From Ruminococcus sp. UBA5884 (lineage in GTDB: Bacteria > Bacillota > Clostridia > Oscillospirales > Ruminococcaceae): a DNA stretch of 17,869 bases. The notes beneath the pieces were generated by a model. The model ran no database searches, was not told where the DNA came from, and was given only the letters and a program-made list of their open reading frames with translations. Positions 1 through 7,791 of this stretch are shown piece after piece. Location: NCBI GenBank assembly GCA_002431975.1, contig DJFA01000025.1, forward strand, positions 14,778-32,646, in the 5' to 3' direction. Every line of letters starts with the position of its first letter. The first letter of the stretch is position 1. A program made the translations under genes and the position numbers.

Positions 1-13
1 TTTTCGTTTATTC

Positions 14-85
14 TGTAGGGGCGAACTGTGTTCGCCCGTTTGGGCATACTGTAAACCGAGCGGGCGAACACAGTTCGCCCCTACA
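14..85. repeat. Dispersed hairpin repeat, copy 1 (double, inverted)
   Basis: Positions 14-38 and 61-85 are perfect 25-bp inverted copies separated by 22 bp. Each arm is itself a hairpin (GGGCGAAC, loop TGT, GTTCGCCC; first arm stem 19-26/30-37). Read on the minus strand, the second arm continues into GGTTTACAG, just as the copy at 15233 does on the plus strand, so this is two repeat units head to head. A tail ATTTGCGTTAATTAA at 101-115 is also shared with the 15233 copy. It lies just beyond the rex terminator. Confidence 0.85.
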
Positions 86-111
86 TAAATAATTCATCGA
101 ATTTGCGTTAA

Positions 112-158
112 TTAAAAAAAACGGGGATAAAAGCTTAATCAGAACTTTTATCCCCGTT
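112..158 (-). terminator. Intrinsic terminator of rex
   Basis: On the minus strand a perfect 14-bp stem (145-158 with 120-133, sequence AACGGGGATAAAAG and its complement) is followed by a run of eight T residues (positions 120 downward). The rex stop codon falls in the 11-nt loop, so the upstream arm lies within the last codons of the gene. Confidence 0.9.
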
Positions 159-800
159 CATTTTATCAAGATATGTTGAAAGTACTGCCAATGATGATGC
201 CATATCTTCATTCTGTACCAGTATATCAGGAGGTACTCTTAAATGTATATTTGAAAAATTCCATATTGCAAGTATGCCGCTTTCAATCATCTTGTCGCAT
301 ACTTCCTGTGCATTGCATGAAGGAACAGCAATAATTCCTATATGAATATTATTCTGTCTGCAAAATGAAGTCATTTCTGAAAAAGACATGATTTTCTTAT
401 CATTTACATATGTTCCGATAATATTTTCATCTGTTTCAACAGCGGCAACAATATCAAGACCATAATTTCTGAATCCTTTATATGAAAGAAGTGCTTTTCC
501 GAGATATCCTGCACCGGCAAGCAATGCATATTTTGTATTGCTGTATCCGAGAAATATTTCTATTTCATGGATAAGTTCATTTACAGAATAGCCTGTTTTA
601 GGTCTGCCTTTTCCTTTCATTACAGAAGCAAGGTCTTTTCTGACCTGAACTTCATTCAAATCAAGGTCATTTGCTATTATTGTTGCAGAAATTGAAACAG
701 TACCAAGCTCATTTTTCATTCTGAGATATTTCAGATATCCGGGGAGTCTTTGCAGAGTAGGTTTAGGAACATTCTGACTGCTGTCATTTGATTTAGGCAT
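135..800 (-). CDS. rex: Redox-sensing transcriptional repressor Rex
   Basis: 221 aa, normal for the family. Rex proteins bind NADH/NAD+ and repress fermentation and respiration genes when NADH is low. The N-terminal winged helix (about residues 15-85) includes ISATIIANDLDLNEVQVRKDL, the usual Rex recognition-helix region. The Rossmann domain begins with GAGYLG at 96-101, and the rest follows the family pattern (for example IGIIAVP and AIWNFSNIHL). The start at 800 has a GAGGTG ribosome site 7 bases upstream. It is divergent from the flippase gene, with a 94-bp AT-rich gap in which I could not pick out a convincing Rex operator or promoter. A strong terminator overlaps its end. The function is secure; its targets are not visible here. 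Confidence 0.95.
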   Translation of the reverse strand: MPKSNDSSQNVPKPTLQRLPGYLKYLRMKNELGTVSISATIIANDLDLNEVQVRKDLASVMKGKGRPKTGYSVNELIHEIEIFLGYSNTKYALLAGAGYLGKALLSYKGFRNYGLDIVAAVETDENIIGTYVNDKKIMSFSEMTSFCRQNNIHIGIIAVPSCNAQEVCDKMIESGILAIWNFSNIHLRVPPDILVQNEDMASSLAVLSTYLDKMNGDKSSD

Positions 801-894
801 AATTTCACCTCATGATTATCATATATTTAATTATATCAATATATAATTATAACATGATTTACTCATAATGTCAAATAAACATAAGGGGGATTTT

Positions 895-2406
895 ATGCAT
901 AAAAACAATATAGCAAGAGATACATTCATACTTACAGCCGTTCAGATATTTTTACAGGTGCTTGCACTGATGCTCAATATATTCATAACCCGTGAACTCG
1001 GTGCTTCATCAGTAGGAGTAACCTCTCTTATATATTCATTTTTCGGATTTATTTCAGTAATATCAAATGGAAATATATTTGTATGTGTAAGCAGATTTGC
1101 CGCTGAAGAAATCGGAAAACCAAACGGAAATCCTGAAAGAATATTTTCATACAGTATTATATTCTGCATGGCATTAAGCATAACAGCCGCAGTTTCAGTA
1201 TTTATATTTGCAGGTACTCTTGGAGAACATTTCCTTAAAACTCCTGATACAGTAATACCAATAAGAATAATGTCAGTATGCCTGCCAATATCGGCACTTA
1301 CATCATGTATAAAAGGATACTTCAATGCTTACAGGAAAGTAGTATTTGCCGCAGCCGCAGATTTGGCAGAATTTATAATACGTTCAGGAGCAACAGCTTT
1401 TCTTATAGAGTTTATGGTCATAAAAGGCAGAATGACTGTATTTTCAGCAATATCACTCAGTATTCTTGCCGGTGAAACAGCAGTATTCATATTTCTTGTA
1501 TCAGTCATGCATCTAATCAAAGAAAAAGGAAACAAAGGCAGAACTGATGTAAGCTTTATGCGTTTTATAAAGCTTGCTTTGCCGATAACTCTTAACAGCT
1601 ATATAACAGTAGCTCTCAGCAGTGCAAATGAAGCATTGCTTCCGATAACTCTTAAACAATACGGAAACAGTACTGAAACGGCACTCAGTCAGTATGGAAT
1701 GTTTGAAGCAATAATAATTCCGGGGATATATTTTCCGTCAGTCATTCTTTCAGCATTATCAGCAATACTTATTCCTGAAATATCAATGGCAAGAGGAGCT
1801 TGTAATTCCTGTAAAGTAAAAGCTATTATTGAAAAAACTTTAAGACAAACTGTCTGGTATTCAATATTTTCAATAAATATAATGCTTGTATGCGGAGATG
1901 AGATAGGAACGGTTTTAAGCGGAGAAAACAACGTTTTTGCAGGAGAAATGATAAAATTGCTTGCATTTGTAATTCCGTTCATATATCTTGAAATCATTCT
2001 TGAAAGCATAATAAGAGCAACAGGAATGCAGAAATTTTCATCACTGAACTACATAGCGGAATATATGATAAGAATATCAGTTTTATTGATATGTGTTCCT
2101 ATGATGGGATTTTACGGAATAATTATATCATATTATTCAAGCAATATAATATCAAATATATCAAGGCTTATAATGATAATGAAAAAGACAGGATTTGCAT
2201 TCAGACCGTTTGAGGTAATATTCATGCCGATTATGTCAGCAGTAACAGCCTGGCAGATTTCATCAGCATTATGCAGAATAATACCATATAAAGCGGCTTC
2301 AGATATATTCTATATAATTTCAAGCGGATTGATTTATTACGGTATATTGTCAGGTATAAATCACTGGTGCAGAAATACAGGAATACGGTCAGAAATCCGA
2401 CCGTAA
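895..2406 (+). CDS. MATE/SpoVB-type polysaccharide flippase
   Basis: 503 aa, strongly hydrophobic, with about 12-14 predicted membrane segments. It opens with NNIARDTFILTAVQIFLQVLALMLNIFITRELGA, typical of the MOP/MATE polysaccharide-transport and stage V sporulation protein B family. Members flip lipid-linked oligosaccharides such as the peptidoglycan precursor across the membrane. The start at 895 is preferred because AAGGGGGATTTT lies directly before it; an in-frame ATG at 868 has no ribosome site. It is single, divergent from rex, and its last 18 bp overlap the end of the convergent asparaginase-like gene. SpoVB, MurJ-like or exopolysaccharide function cannot be separated by sequence alone. 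Confidence 0.85.
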   Translation: MHKNNIARDTFILTAVQIFLQVLALMLNIFITRELGASSVGVTSLIYSFFGFISVISNGNIFVCVSRFAAEEIGKPNGNPERIFSYSIIFCMALSITAAVSVFIFAGTLGEHFLKTPDTVIPIRIMSVCLPISALTSCIKGYFNAYRKVVFAAAADLAEFIIRSGATAFLIEFMVIKGRMTVFSAISLSILAGETAVFIFLVSVMHLIKEKGNKGRTDVSFMRFIKLALPITLNSYITVALSSANEALLPITLKQYGNSTETALSQYGMFEAIIIPGIYFPSVILSALSAILIPEISMARGACNSCKVKAIIEKTLRQTVWYSIFSINIMLVCGDEIGTVLSGENNVFAGEMIKLLAFVIPFIYLEIILESIIRATGMQKFSSLNYIAEYMIRISVLLICVPMMGFYGIIISYYSSNIISNISRLIMIMKKTGFAFRPFEVIFMPIMSAVTAWQISSALCRIIPYKAASDIFYIISSGLIYYGILSGINHWCRNTGIRSEIRP

Positions 2407-2412
2407 ATCCTG
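2378..2412. terminator. Hairpin across two convergent gene ends (possible bidirectional terminator)
   Basis: ACGGTC (2385-2390) pairs perfectly with GACCGT (2399-2404) around an 8-nt loop, and CAGGA (2378-2382) with TCCTG (2408-2412) extends the stem across a small internal loop. It covers the stop codons of both convergent genes. No strong T-run follows on either strand, so termination here is only suggested. Confidence 0.45.
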
Positions 2413-3420
2413 TATATGTTCAAAGAATATATTTTTATTCATAATACTTTTGTCATTTATGCTGTTTGCAATTACTGATTTTGCATAAGCGGCTTCATAG
2501 GATATATTGTAAAGAGGTATTCCGCCGCAGTCCTTTATAATTTTCACAGAGCTGTAAATATCCTCTGTATTTTTGAATGATACACAGTATACATCAATAT
2601 TTCTTTTTCTGCATTTTTCAATAAATCCGGCAAATGAGGTATTTATTCCGGAAGTACAGGCAGAAGCTGAATGATACATGATATTTACAACTGATTTAAG
2701 AGATGGATTATCAATATTTATAAGGTCATAGTTCATTCCGGTAAATGATTTCAGTATAACAGATGAATCCGGAACAAGACGGCAGTGTTTTATTTGCGGA
2801 TAATTATTGTCAATGACTTCAGGAGCTGGATTAAAAGGATTGTTATTATAAATGAAACGGTCATCTGAAACAGTACCGAAAACTTCATTGCCGAATGCAG
2901 AAAATCTGTCATTGAAGCAGTCAGCCTCATTTATTCTTGTACCAATATAAATGCAGGCATTCTGATTATGATTGCCATATGAAAAGAAAACGCCTTTTTT
3001 AACGGTTTTGCTTTTAATGAACTGAACAGCACTTCTTAAATTTTTAAGAGCATTGCTGCAAGGATTTTCAGGAGGATAGTCAGAAGCAATAAATACTACA
3101 GGACATTTTACAGATGAAAACATAAAGGATATAAAAGCACATGAATATGCCGCAGTATCGCTTCCATGAGCGATTATAACACCGTCATATTCTTTGAAAT
3201 CAATATTTTCAAGAGTATCAGCAAGAAGATTTATTGTATCAACAGTAAAATTCTCGCTGAGTTCTGCAAAAGGCTTTAAAATATTAAAATTGCAGTCATT
3301 TCCGAAAGTTTTTGTATATATGTCAATAATCGCAGCCGAACATGACATATCAGTGTCAATTATGCAGTCATTTACACAGCTGCCTATAGTTCCGCCTGTA
3401 AATATAATAAGAATATTCAT
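2389..3420 (-). CDS. L-asparaginase/glutaminase-like amidohydrolase
   Basis: 343 aa from the ATG at 3420; a second ATG sits at 3423, and an upstream in-frame ATG gives only a basic non-family extension. AAAAGGAGC lies 8 bases before 3420, and the start overlaps the upstream stop (ATGATGA). The family signature TGGTIG is at 8-13, with the expected nucleophile Thr11. The second signature reads HGSDT at 85-89 where bacterial asparaginases have HGTDT, so the catalytic Thr is replaced by Ser but the Asp is kept. FIASDYPPENPCSNALKNLRSAVQFI (110-135) matches the mid-domain of the fold. It is the last gene of the six-gene operon. No signal peptide, so cytosolic. The context suggests it removes ammonia from an amide intermediate rather than from free asparagine; that is inference. 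Confidence 0.8.
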   Translation of the reverse strand: MNILIIFTGGTIGSCVNDCIIDTDMSCSAAIIDIYTKTFGNDCNFNILKPFAELSENFTVDTINLLADTLENIDFKEYDGVIIAHGSDTAAYSCAFISFMFSSVKCPVVFIASDYPPENPCSNALKNLRSAVQFIKSKTVKKGVFFSYGNHNQNACIYIGTRINEADCFNDRFSAFGNEVFGTVSDDRFIYNNNPFNPAPEVIDNNYPQIKHCRLVPDSSVILKSFTGMNYDLINIDNPSLKSVVNIMYHSASACTSGINTSFAGFIEKCRKRNIDVYCVSFKNTEDIYSSVKIIKDCGGIPLYNISYEAAYAKSVIANSINDKSIMNKNIFFEHIQDLRSDF

Positions 3421-4787
3421 CATGAATGCTCCTTTTTGGATAAATTCATATTTATGCAGCCTGAACCGTTTCCGCAGCCTCCTGAGCATACACAGCCGTC
3501 AATAAAAGTGTTTACGGTAATTTTCTTTGAATTTTTTAGCAAAGCAGTACGGCATTCATCAATATTATCGCATACAGCAGAACGATATTTAAGATGATTG
3601 AATCCTTTCTGGGCAACAGCTTCATCAAGTACAGCAGAAATATTTCCTGAAATAAAGCATTTTTCAGAACTTTCTGAAATGAAATGCTGAGAATAATAAT
3701 CCTGTTCATCATTCATATCATAAGGAGATATATCAAGATATTCAAACAAAGCATCAAGTTCATTGAAACTGATTACACTGTCAATCATATCATTCTGATA
3801 AAATTCCTGTTTTCTTGCAGAGCATGGAGCAATGAAGATGACTTTTGCATTTCTGTCATTTATTTTGACAGAAGAAGCCGCAGATACAGCCGCAGATACA
3901 GCAGAAGAAATATGTTTCTGCATATTCGGGAAATTTATTTTAAGATAGCTTATAAATGCAGGACAGAAATTACTTATAACAAGACCATTGTCAACAAGTT
4001 CACCAGCCTGTATGTCAAGAGAATTTCTTAAATCCTCCGCATATGAAAAAGCATTTTCAAAGCCGGCTTTTTTAAGAGCAGAAAAAAACTGTCCGCAGCT
4101 GCATTCAGGATACTGAGTAATAAATGAAGGGTCAGCAACAGCATAAACTCTGTATCTTTTATTATGCTCACTTTTTTTAAGTATTTCAATAGTTTCTGTT
4201 ATAAATGAAATTTCATCAACAGCACCATCAGGGCATGAATTTATGCATTGACCGCATGAAATGCATTTATCAGGATTTATAACAGCAATTTTTCTGTCAT
4301 TTATGCTGATAGCTTTTAAAGCACATGAATTTTCACAGGGTCTTTTTAAAAATATTATAGCATTATACTGACATTCTCTCTGACATTTTCCGCATTCAGA
4401 GCAGTTGTTTCTGTTTATGACAGCTTTTCCGTCAGGAGTAAAAAGAATAGCATTATTGTCACATACGCTTGCACACCTGTGGCTTATGCAGTTCCGGCAG
4501 GTATCAGTTATTATATATCCGCCGGAAGAACAGCCGGTACAGGCAGGTTTTATAATATTTATAACGTTTTTGTTATTTGAATTTCCGCATAAAAGCTTTA
4601 AGCGTTCACGCATAACAGCCTGTTCTTTATAGATACAGCATGAAGAAATAGAATCAGCAGGTAAATTTTCAATATTATCAATAATATCGGAACAGCCCTG
4701 TTTAAGATTTCCGCTGAAAGAGTAACCGATAACGCTTTTAAGGAGTTCATATTTGATTTTCTGAATTTTAGTATCAAAATGTTTCAT
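3420..4787 (-). CDS. Degenerate group-B-like [FeFe]-hydrogenase with ferredoxin domains
   Basis: 455 aa. The start at 4787 has GGAGAA 8 bases upstream and lies 2 bp after the previous stop. The N-terminus (TKIQKIKYELLKSVIGYSF, then CCIYKEQAVMRERLKLL) resembles the monomeric clostridial [FeFe]-hydrogenase family. Three Cys-rich ferredoxin-type motifs follow: C97/C100/C105/C109, C129/C132/C135/C139 and C175/C178/C181/C185. The H-cluster domain keeps the four expected cysteine ligands: C275 in SNFCP, C322 in APCSARKQE, and C434 and C438 in CVCSGGC. However, the first Cys of the usual TSCCP motif (proton transfer) is Phe, the Met of MPC is Ala, and its Lys is Arg. A redox, electron-transfer or sensory role is therefore likelier than efficient H2 production. 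It is embedded in the Ter-type biosynthetic operon. Confidence 0.8.
   Translation of the reverse strand: MKHFDTKIQKIKYELLKSVIGYSFSGNLKQGCSDIIDNIENLPADSISSCCIYKEQAVMRERLKLLCGNSNNKNVINIIKPACTGCSSGGYIITDTCRNCISHRCASVCDNNAILFTPDGKAVINRNNCSECGKCQRECQYNAIIFLKRPCENSCALKAISINDRKIAVINPDKCISCGQCINSCPDGAVDEISFITETIEILKKSEHNKRYRVYAVADPSFITQYPECSCGQFFSALKKAGFENAFSYAEDLRNSLDIQAGELVDNGLVISNFCPAFISYLKINFPNMQKHISSAVSAAVSAASSVKINDRNAKVIFIAPCSARKQEFYQNDMIDSVISFNELDALFEYLDISPYDMNDEQDYYSQHFISESSEKCFISGNISAVLDEAVAQKGFNHLKYRSAVCDNIDECRTALLKNSKKITVNTFIDGCVCSGGCGNGSGCINMNLSKKEHS
3877..3900. repeat. 12-bp tandem duplication inside the hydrogenase-like gene
   Basis: GCCGCAGATACA occurs twice in tandem (3877-3888, 3889-3900) with a partial third unit. 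On the coding strand it gives VSAAVSAA, in the stretch between the first two H-cluster motifs. Confidence 0.8.
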
Positions 4788-4789
4788 AA

Positions 4790-5566
4790 TTAAAGTTCTC
4801 CGCAGATATTTCTGACATTTGCACATATAAATTCTGCAAAGTTACAGGAATTATCATTAATTATTTTTCTTTTGTCCGAATGAATTTTTCCATCAAGTTC
4901 AGAAGGATAAATTGCTATATCAGCATATTCAAGCATAGGTATATCAAAACTGCTGTCGCCTGCACATATTGAGATATCAGGCTTGAATTTTTCATAAAGA
5001 CGTTTGCAGGCAGTACCTTTTGAAAGAATTTTCGGCATGACATAAATTTTCTGACCATTTTCAAATACTGAAACAGTATTGCCGTCAAGATTTTTTTCAA
5101 GAATATTTTTTATATCCTCAATATCATCAGATTTTGTAAAAACGAAAAGTTCATCAACAAATCTTGCTTCAAACTGAGTTGATTTATGAGAATTAAGTAT
5201 ATCAATAGATTTTTTGAGTTCAGGAATAGATTTTTCAATAAGTTCAAGAGAATCCGAGAACCATTTTTCATCAGGAATATTGTTTACAAGCAGATTTCCG
5301 CCGTTTGATGTAACAGCATATTCAGGGAATCTGTTATTTTTAAAAAGGTTTATGCGAAGATACTGTTCAATTGAACGTGTAGTTACCGGAATAATTTTAA
5401 GCTGTGAATAATTGTCATTAAGAAAATTGAGCTGATTATATCCTTCCTGAGTCATATATGACAGTTTTTTGCCGTCCTTGCCGGTTTCAACGCAGATATC
5501 ATTTTCATCTGCCCTTTTGTATGAATGAATTATAGTATTGTCAAGGTCGCATTCAAATAGAATCAT
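4790..5566 (-). CDS. HAD-superfamily phosphatase of the Ter-type module
   Basis: 258 aa. All HAD motifs are visible: DLDNT at 7-11 (nucleophile Asp7, acid/base Asp9), a Thr in PVTTRS near 62, Lys183 in LSKGTACKRL, and GDSSFDIPML at 203-212. The large cap between motifs II and III fits the Cof/sucrose-phosphatase type. The start at 5566 has TAAGGAG upstream, overlapping the stop of the previous gene. HAD phosphatases are regular members of the Ter-associated nucleoside-metabolite gene set, where they are predicted to dephosphorylate the product of the phosphoribosyltransferases. The true substrate is unknown. Confidence 0.85.
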   Translation of the reverse strand: MILFECDLDNTIIHSYKRADENDICVETGKDGKKLSYMTQEGYNQLNFLNDNYSQLKIIPVTTRSIEQYLRINLFKNNRFPEYAVTSNGGNLLVNNIPDEKWFSDSLELIEKSIPELKKSIDILNSHKSTQFEARFVDELFVFTKSDDIEDIKNILEKNLDGNTVSVFENGQKIYVMPKILSKGTACKRLYEKFKPDISICAGDSSFDIPMLEYADIAIYPSELDGKIHSDKRKIINDNSCNFAEFICANVRNICGEL

Positions 5567-5577
5567 ATTTTATCTCC

Positions 5578-6657
5578 TTATGTATCAGCCATTGAGCGTA
5601 TAATCCCGCAGGCTCTGTAGCACTGTAATGGATATTCAATGACTTCAACATTTTTTTCGTCTGCAAGCCGCAGTATATGCCCGATATAATCAGTATCATT
5701 TATATTTCTGACAAGTATTTTCCATGGCACACGTCTGAGAAGTACACGGGTAGTTTCACCTATTCCGGGCTTGACAAGATTTATATCTGAAATATTGTAT
5801 TTTTCCGCAATATTTTTCACTTCATCAATGCCATGAAAAGAATCTGAAATACAGTTCTGACTGCTGCAAAGTTCAGATATCTGATTATCAGAAAGAGAGA
5901 AATCCATTTTATCCATAACAGAATCAATAAATTCATATGTTCTGTCCTGATTTTTGAGTTCACCATAATATGCAGCACCATGAAAATCATCACAGCCGAT
6001 AATGTCATTTCTTAAAAAAGTTCTGCTTATAAGACCTGAAACCGTTGAATTGAGGCAGGAGCTTGGAATAAGGAAATCGCTGTGAGTGCCGCACATATCA
6101 GTAATATATGCAGGGTCAGCAAGAACAGCGAGTTCAGATGAAACATTCCTGTAATCGGAAAGTTCTTTTTTAAGTGTATTGAGAATAGCACCTTTACCCG
6201 TCCAGCCGTCAACGAACTGTAAAGATTCAGGGGAATGTCTTTCAAGTATATAGTTCATGGCATTTCTGTCAATGCCTTTTCCACGGATAATTGAGATTGT
6301 ATAATGAGGAATTTTGACAGAATATTTTTTTTCAAGATATCTTTTTATAAGTATCCCTATAGGAGTACCGGCTCTTGCAAGAGAAACCAGAACAGGAGCT
6401 TTATTTTTTGCCCTGAATATTTTTTCAGCACATATCACAACAGCTTCAGCAGTAATTCCTGAATAGTTTTCAAGAGCTGATTTATAGAGTGAAAGATATT
6501 TCTGACTTGGAACATATTCAAGCGGAAGCATTTCACAATAATGTACACCACTCTGAATAAGAGGTTCTCTTTTTTCAGATGGCAGAGGTTCAACAAGACC
6601 TGTAATATCTTTTAAAAGAATTGTAACATCATCTTTGAGATAGGAAGAACGCATCAT
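5578..6657 (-). CDS. PRTase_1/StiP-like protein with C-terminal PELOTA domain
   Basis: 359 aa. Residues about 20-260 form a phosphoribosyltransferase-like domain seen in Ter loci, which databases list under PRTase_1 or cysteine protease StiP; I do not resolve which activity is correct. Recognisable stretches are SLARAGTPIG (92-101), FVDGWTGKGAI (148-158) and FHGAAYYGEL (225-234). Residues about 290-355, with IGETTRVLLRRVPWKILV and a conserved Cys-rich end (QCYRACGII), fit the PELOTA RNA-binding domain that is normally fused here. The start at 6657 has AGGTGG 8 bases upstream and overlaps the previous stop by 4 bp; a second ATG follows at once. Predicted role: making a ribosylated, nucleoside-like metabolite, perhaps with RNA contact. 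Confidence 0.8.
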   Translation of the reverse strand: MMRSSYLKDDVTILLKDITGLVEPLPSEKREPLIQSGVHYCEMLPLEYVPSQKYLSLYKSALENYSGITAEAVVICAEKIFRAKNKAPVLVSLARAGTPIGILIKRYLEKKYSVKIPHYTISIIRGKGIDRNAMNYILERHSPESLQFVDGWTGKGAILNTLKKELSDYRNVSSELAVLADPAYITDMCGTHSDFLIPSSCLNSTVSGLISRTFLRNDIIGCDDFHGAAYYGELKNQDRTYEFIDSVMDKMDFSLSDNQISELCSSQNCISDSFHGIDEVKNIAEKYNISDINLVKPGIGETTRVLLRRVPWKILVRNINDTDYIGHILRLADEKNVEVIEYPLQCYRACGIIRSMADT

Positions 6658-7790
6658 AATTCAGACCACCTTACTATAATAAAATCGCAGCAGTTACAGA
6701 ATGCATCAGTAATTTTCATAACAGCATTTTCACTGTATGAACGGCTGTCAGTTATTATTATTGCAGTATCATAATCATAGAATGAGTTATAAATAAAAGT
6801 TTTCCTGTCTGTCTGATAGAAGCTTTCAAGCAAAGCCCTTGATTTAAGAGGATAATTATTCTGATTATGCGGTTCAACAGGACTTCTTGTAGTAGAATGA
6901 GTAACAACTGATTTACAATTGTTTTCGATATTAAGAGCAGTTATTATTGCAGGATACATACATTCTTCAGTTCCGATAACAGCAATTTTTTTGTCGGATA
7001 AATCGCCGGCATATGAAATTATTTCATGAGAAAGTTTTTCAACAGCTGATTTATAATCAGATATTTTTACGCCGGTTCTTGAATTGATATAATTTCCTGC
7101 ATCAAGATATCTTATATTGATTTTTTCTGAATTTCTTACAAGAGGAATTTCAGGCAAATCAGCAGGTTCATCAGTATGATTTTCCATGGAGATTTTAAGC
7201 AGATATCTGAAAATAACGCCTTTTGAAGCGAGTTCCTTTTCACGTTCAGCGGACATACCGTTTATAACCGAACATACAGAAAATTTGATATCACAAGGAA
7301 CTTTTCCGTTATTACGCAGAACATCAACAAAATTCATTATAGTAGTTCCTGTAGAAATTTCGTCTTCAACAAAGATTATATGTTTTTTGCCATTGATGAA
7401 TTTATCCCAGTCAGTACATTTAAGGGATTGTTGAACGGCATGGGAATGGATTTCTTTAAATTCAGCAACAGTTTCAGTATTATCTATGGATTCTCTTGTA
7501 GTCTGCATATAATCCGAATCCGGAAAAAACGAGGCAACTCCTGCACCTATAGCCGTAGCAGTTTCAGCAAAACCGATAAAAAGGAGATTTTTATAATCAT
7601 CATCAATATATTTTTTAAGTTCAGAGCTTAACTGTCTGAAAAGTTCAATGCATACTGATGGTTTTACAGGGATATGTTTTCCCTGAGATGGATTAACAAT
7701 AAGAAAACTTCTTTTTTTATTGTTTTCACGTTTTGCAATGTTTATAAGCTTACTTGTATCAAAAGAGGATTTGTTTTCAATAATTCTCAT
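6654..7790 (-). CDS. Phosphoribosyltransferase with TRSP domain (PRTase_2-TRSP)
   Basis: 378 aa. The N-terminal half is a type I phosphoribosyltransferase fold: GFAETATAIG at 73-82, and VEDEISTGTT at 141-150, which corresponds to the acidic-pair PRPP loop (usually DDxxxTGxT). The C-terminal domain has VIGTEECMYP (271-280) and the defining TTRSP motif at 300-304, as in the TRSP domain always found fused to PRTase_2. The start at 7790 lies 1 bp after the previous stop with no clear Shine-Dalgarno site, so translation is probably coupled. It pairs with the next gene, another PRTase-like protein, as in known Ter operons. Confidence 0.85.
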   Translation of the reverse strand: MRIIENKSSFDTSKLINIAKRENNKKRSFLIVNPSQGKHIPVKPSVCIELFRQLSSELKKYIDDDYKNLLFIGFAETATAIGAGVASFFPDSDYMQTTRESIDNTETVAEFKEIHSHAVQQSLKCTDWDKFINGKKHIIFVEDEISTGTTIMNFVDVLRNNGKVPCDIKFSVCSVINGMSAEREKELASKGVIFRYLLKISMENHTDEPADLPEIPLVRNSEKINIRYLDAGNYINSRTGVKISDYKSAVEKLSHEIISYAGDLSDKKIAVIGTEECMYPAIITALNIENNCKSVVTHSTTRSPVEPHNQNNYPLKSRALLESFYQTDRKTFIYNSFYDYDTAIIITDSRSYSENAVMKITDAFCNCCDFIIVRWSEL

Positions 7791-7791
7791 A

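Noticed and set aside
14..85. CRISPR array
   Set aside because: The repeats are two inverted arms with one spacer, not regularly spaced direct repeats, and no cas genes are present.
801..894. Possible Rex operator or promoter pair between rex and the flippase gene
   Set aside because: The gap is almost pure A/T with several TATAAT-like words; I could not find a symmetrical TTGT...ACAA site or a well-spaced -35, so no site is called.
942..1325. Minus-strand 127-codon ORF
   Set aside because: Antisense to the flippase gene, which has clear membrane-protein character; no ribosome site or family pattern.
3684..4031. Plus-strand 115-codon ORF with a repeated RRYSRRYSRR stretch
   Set aside because: It is antisense to the hydrogenase-like gene; the repeat is only the 12-bp tandem duplication read in another frame, and there is no ribosome site.
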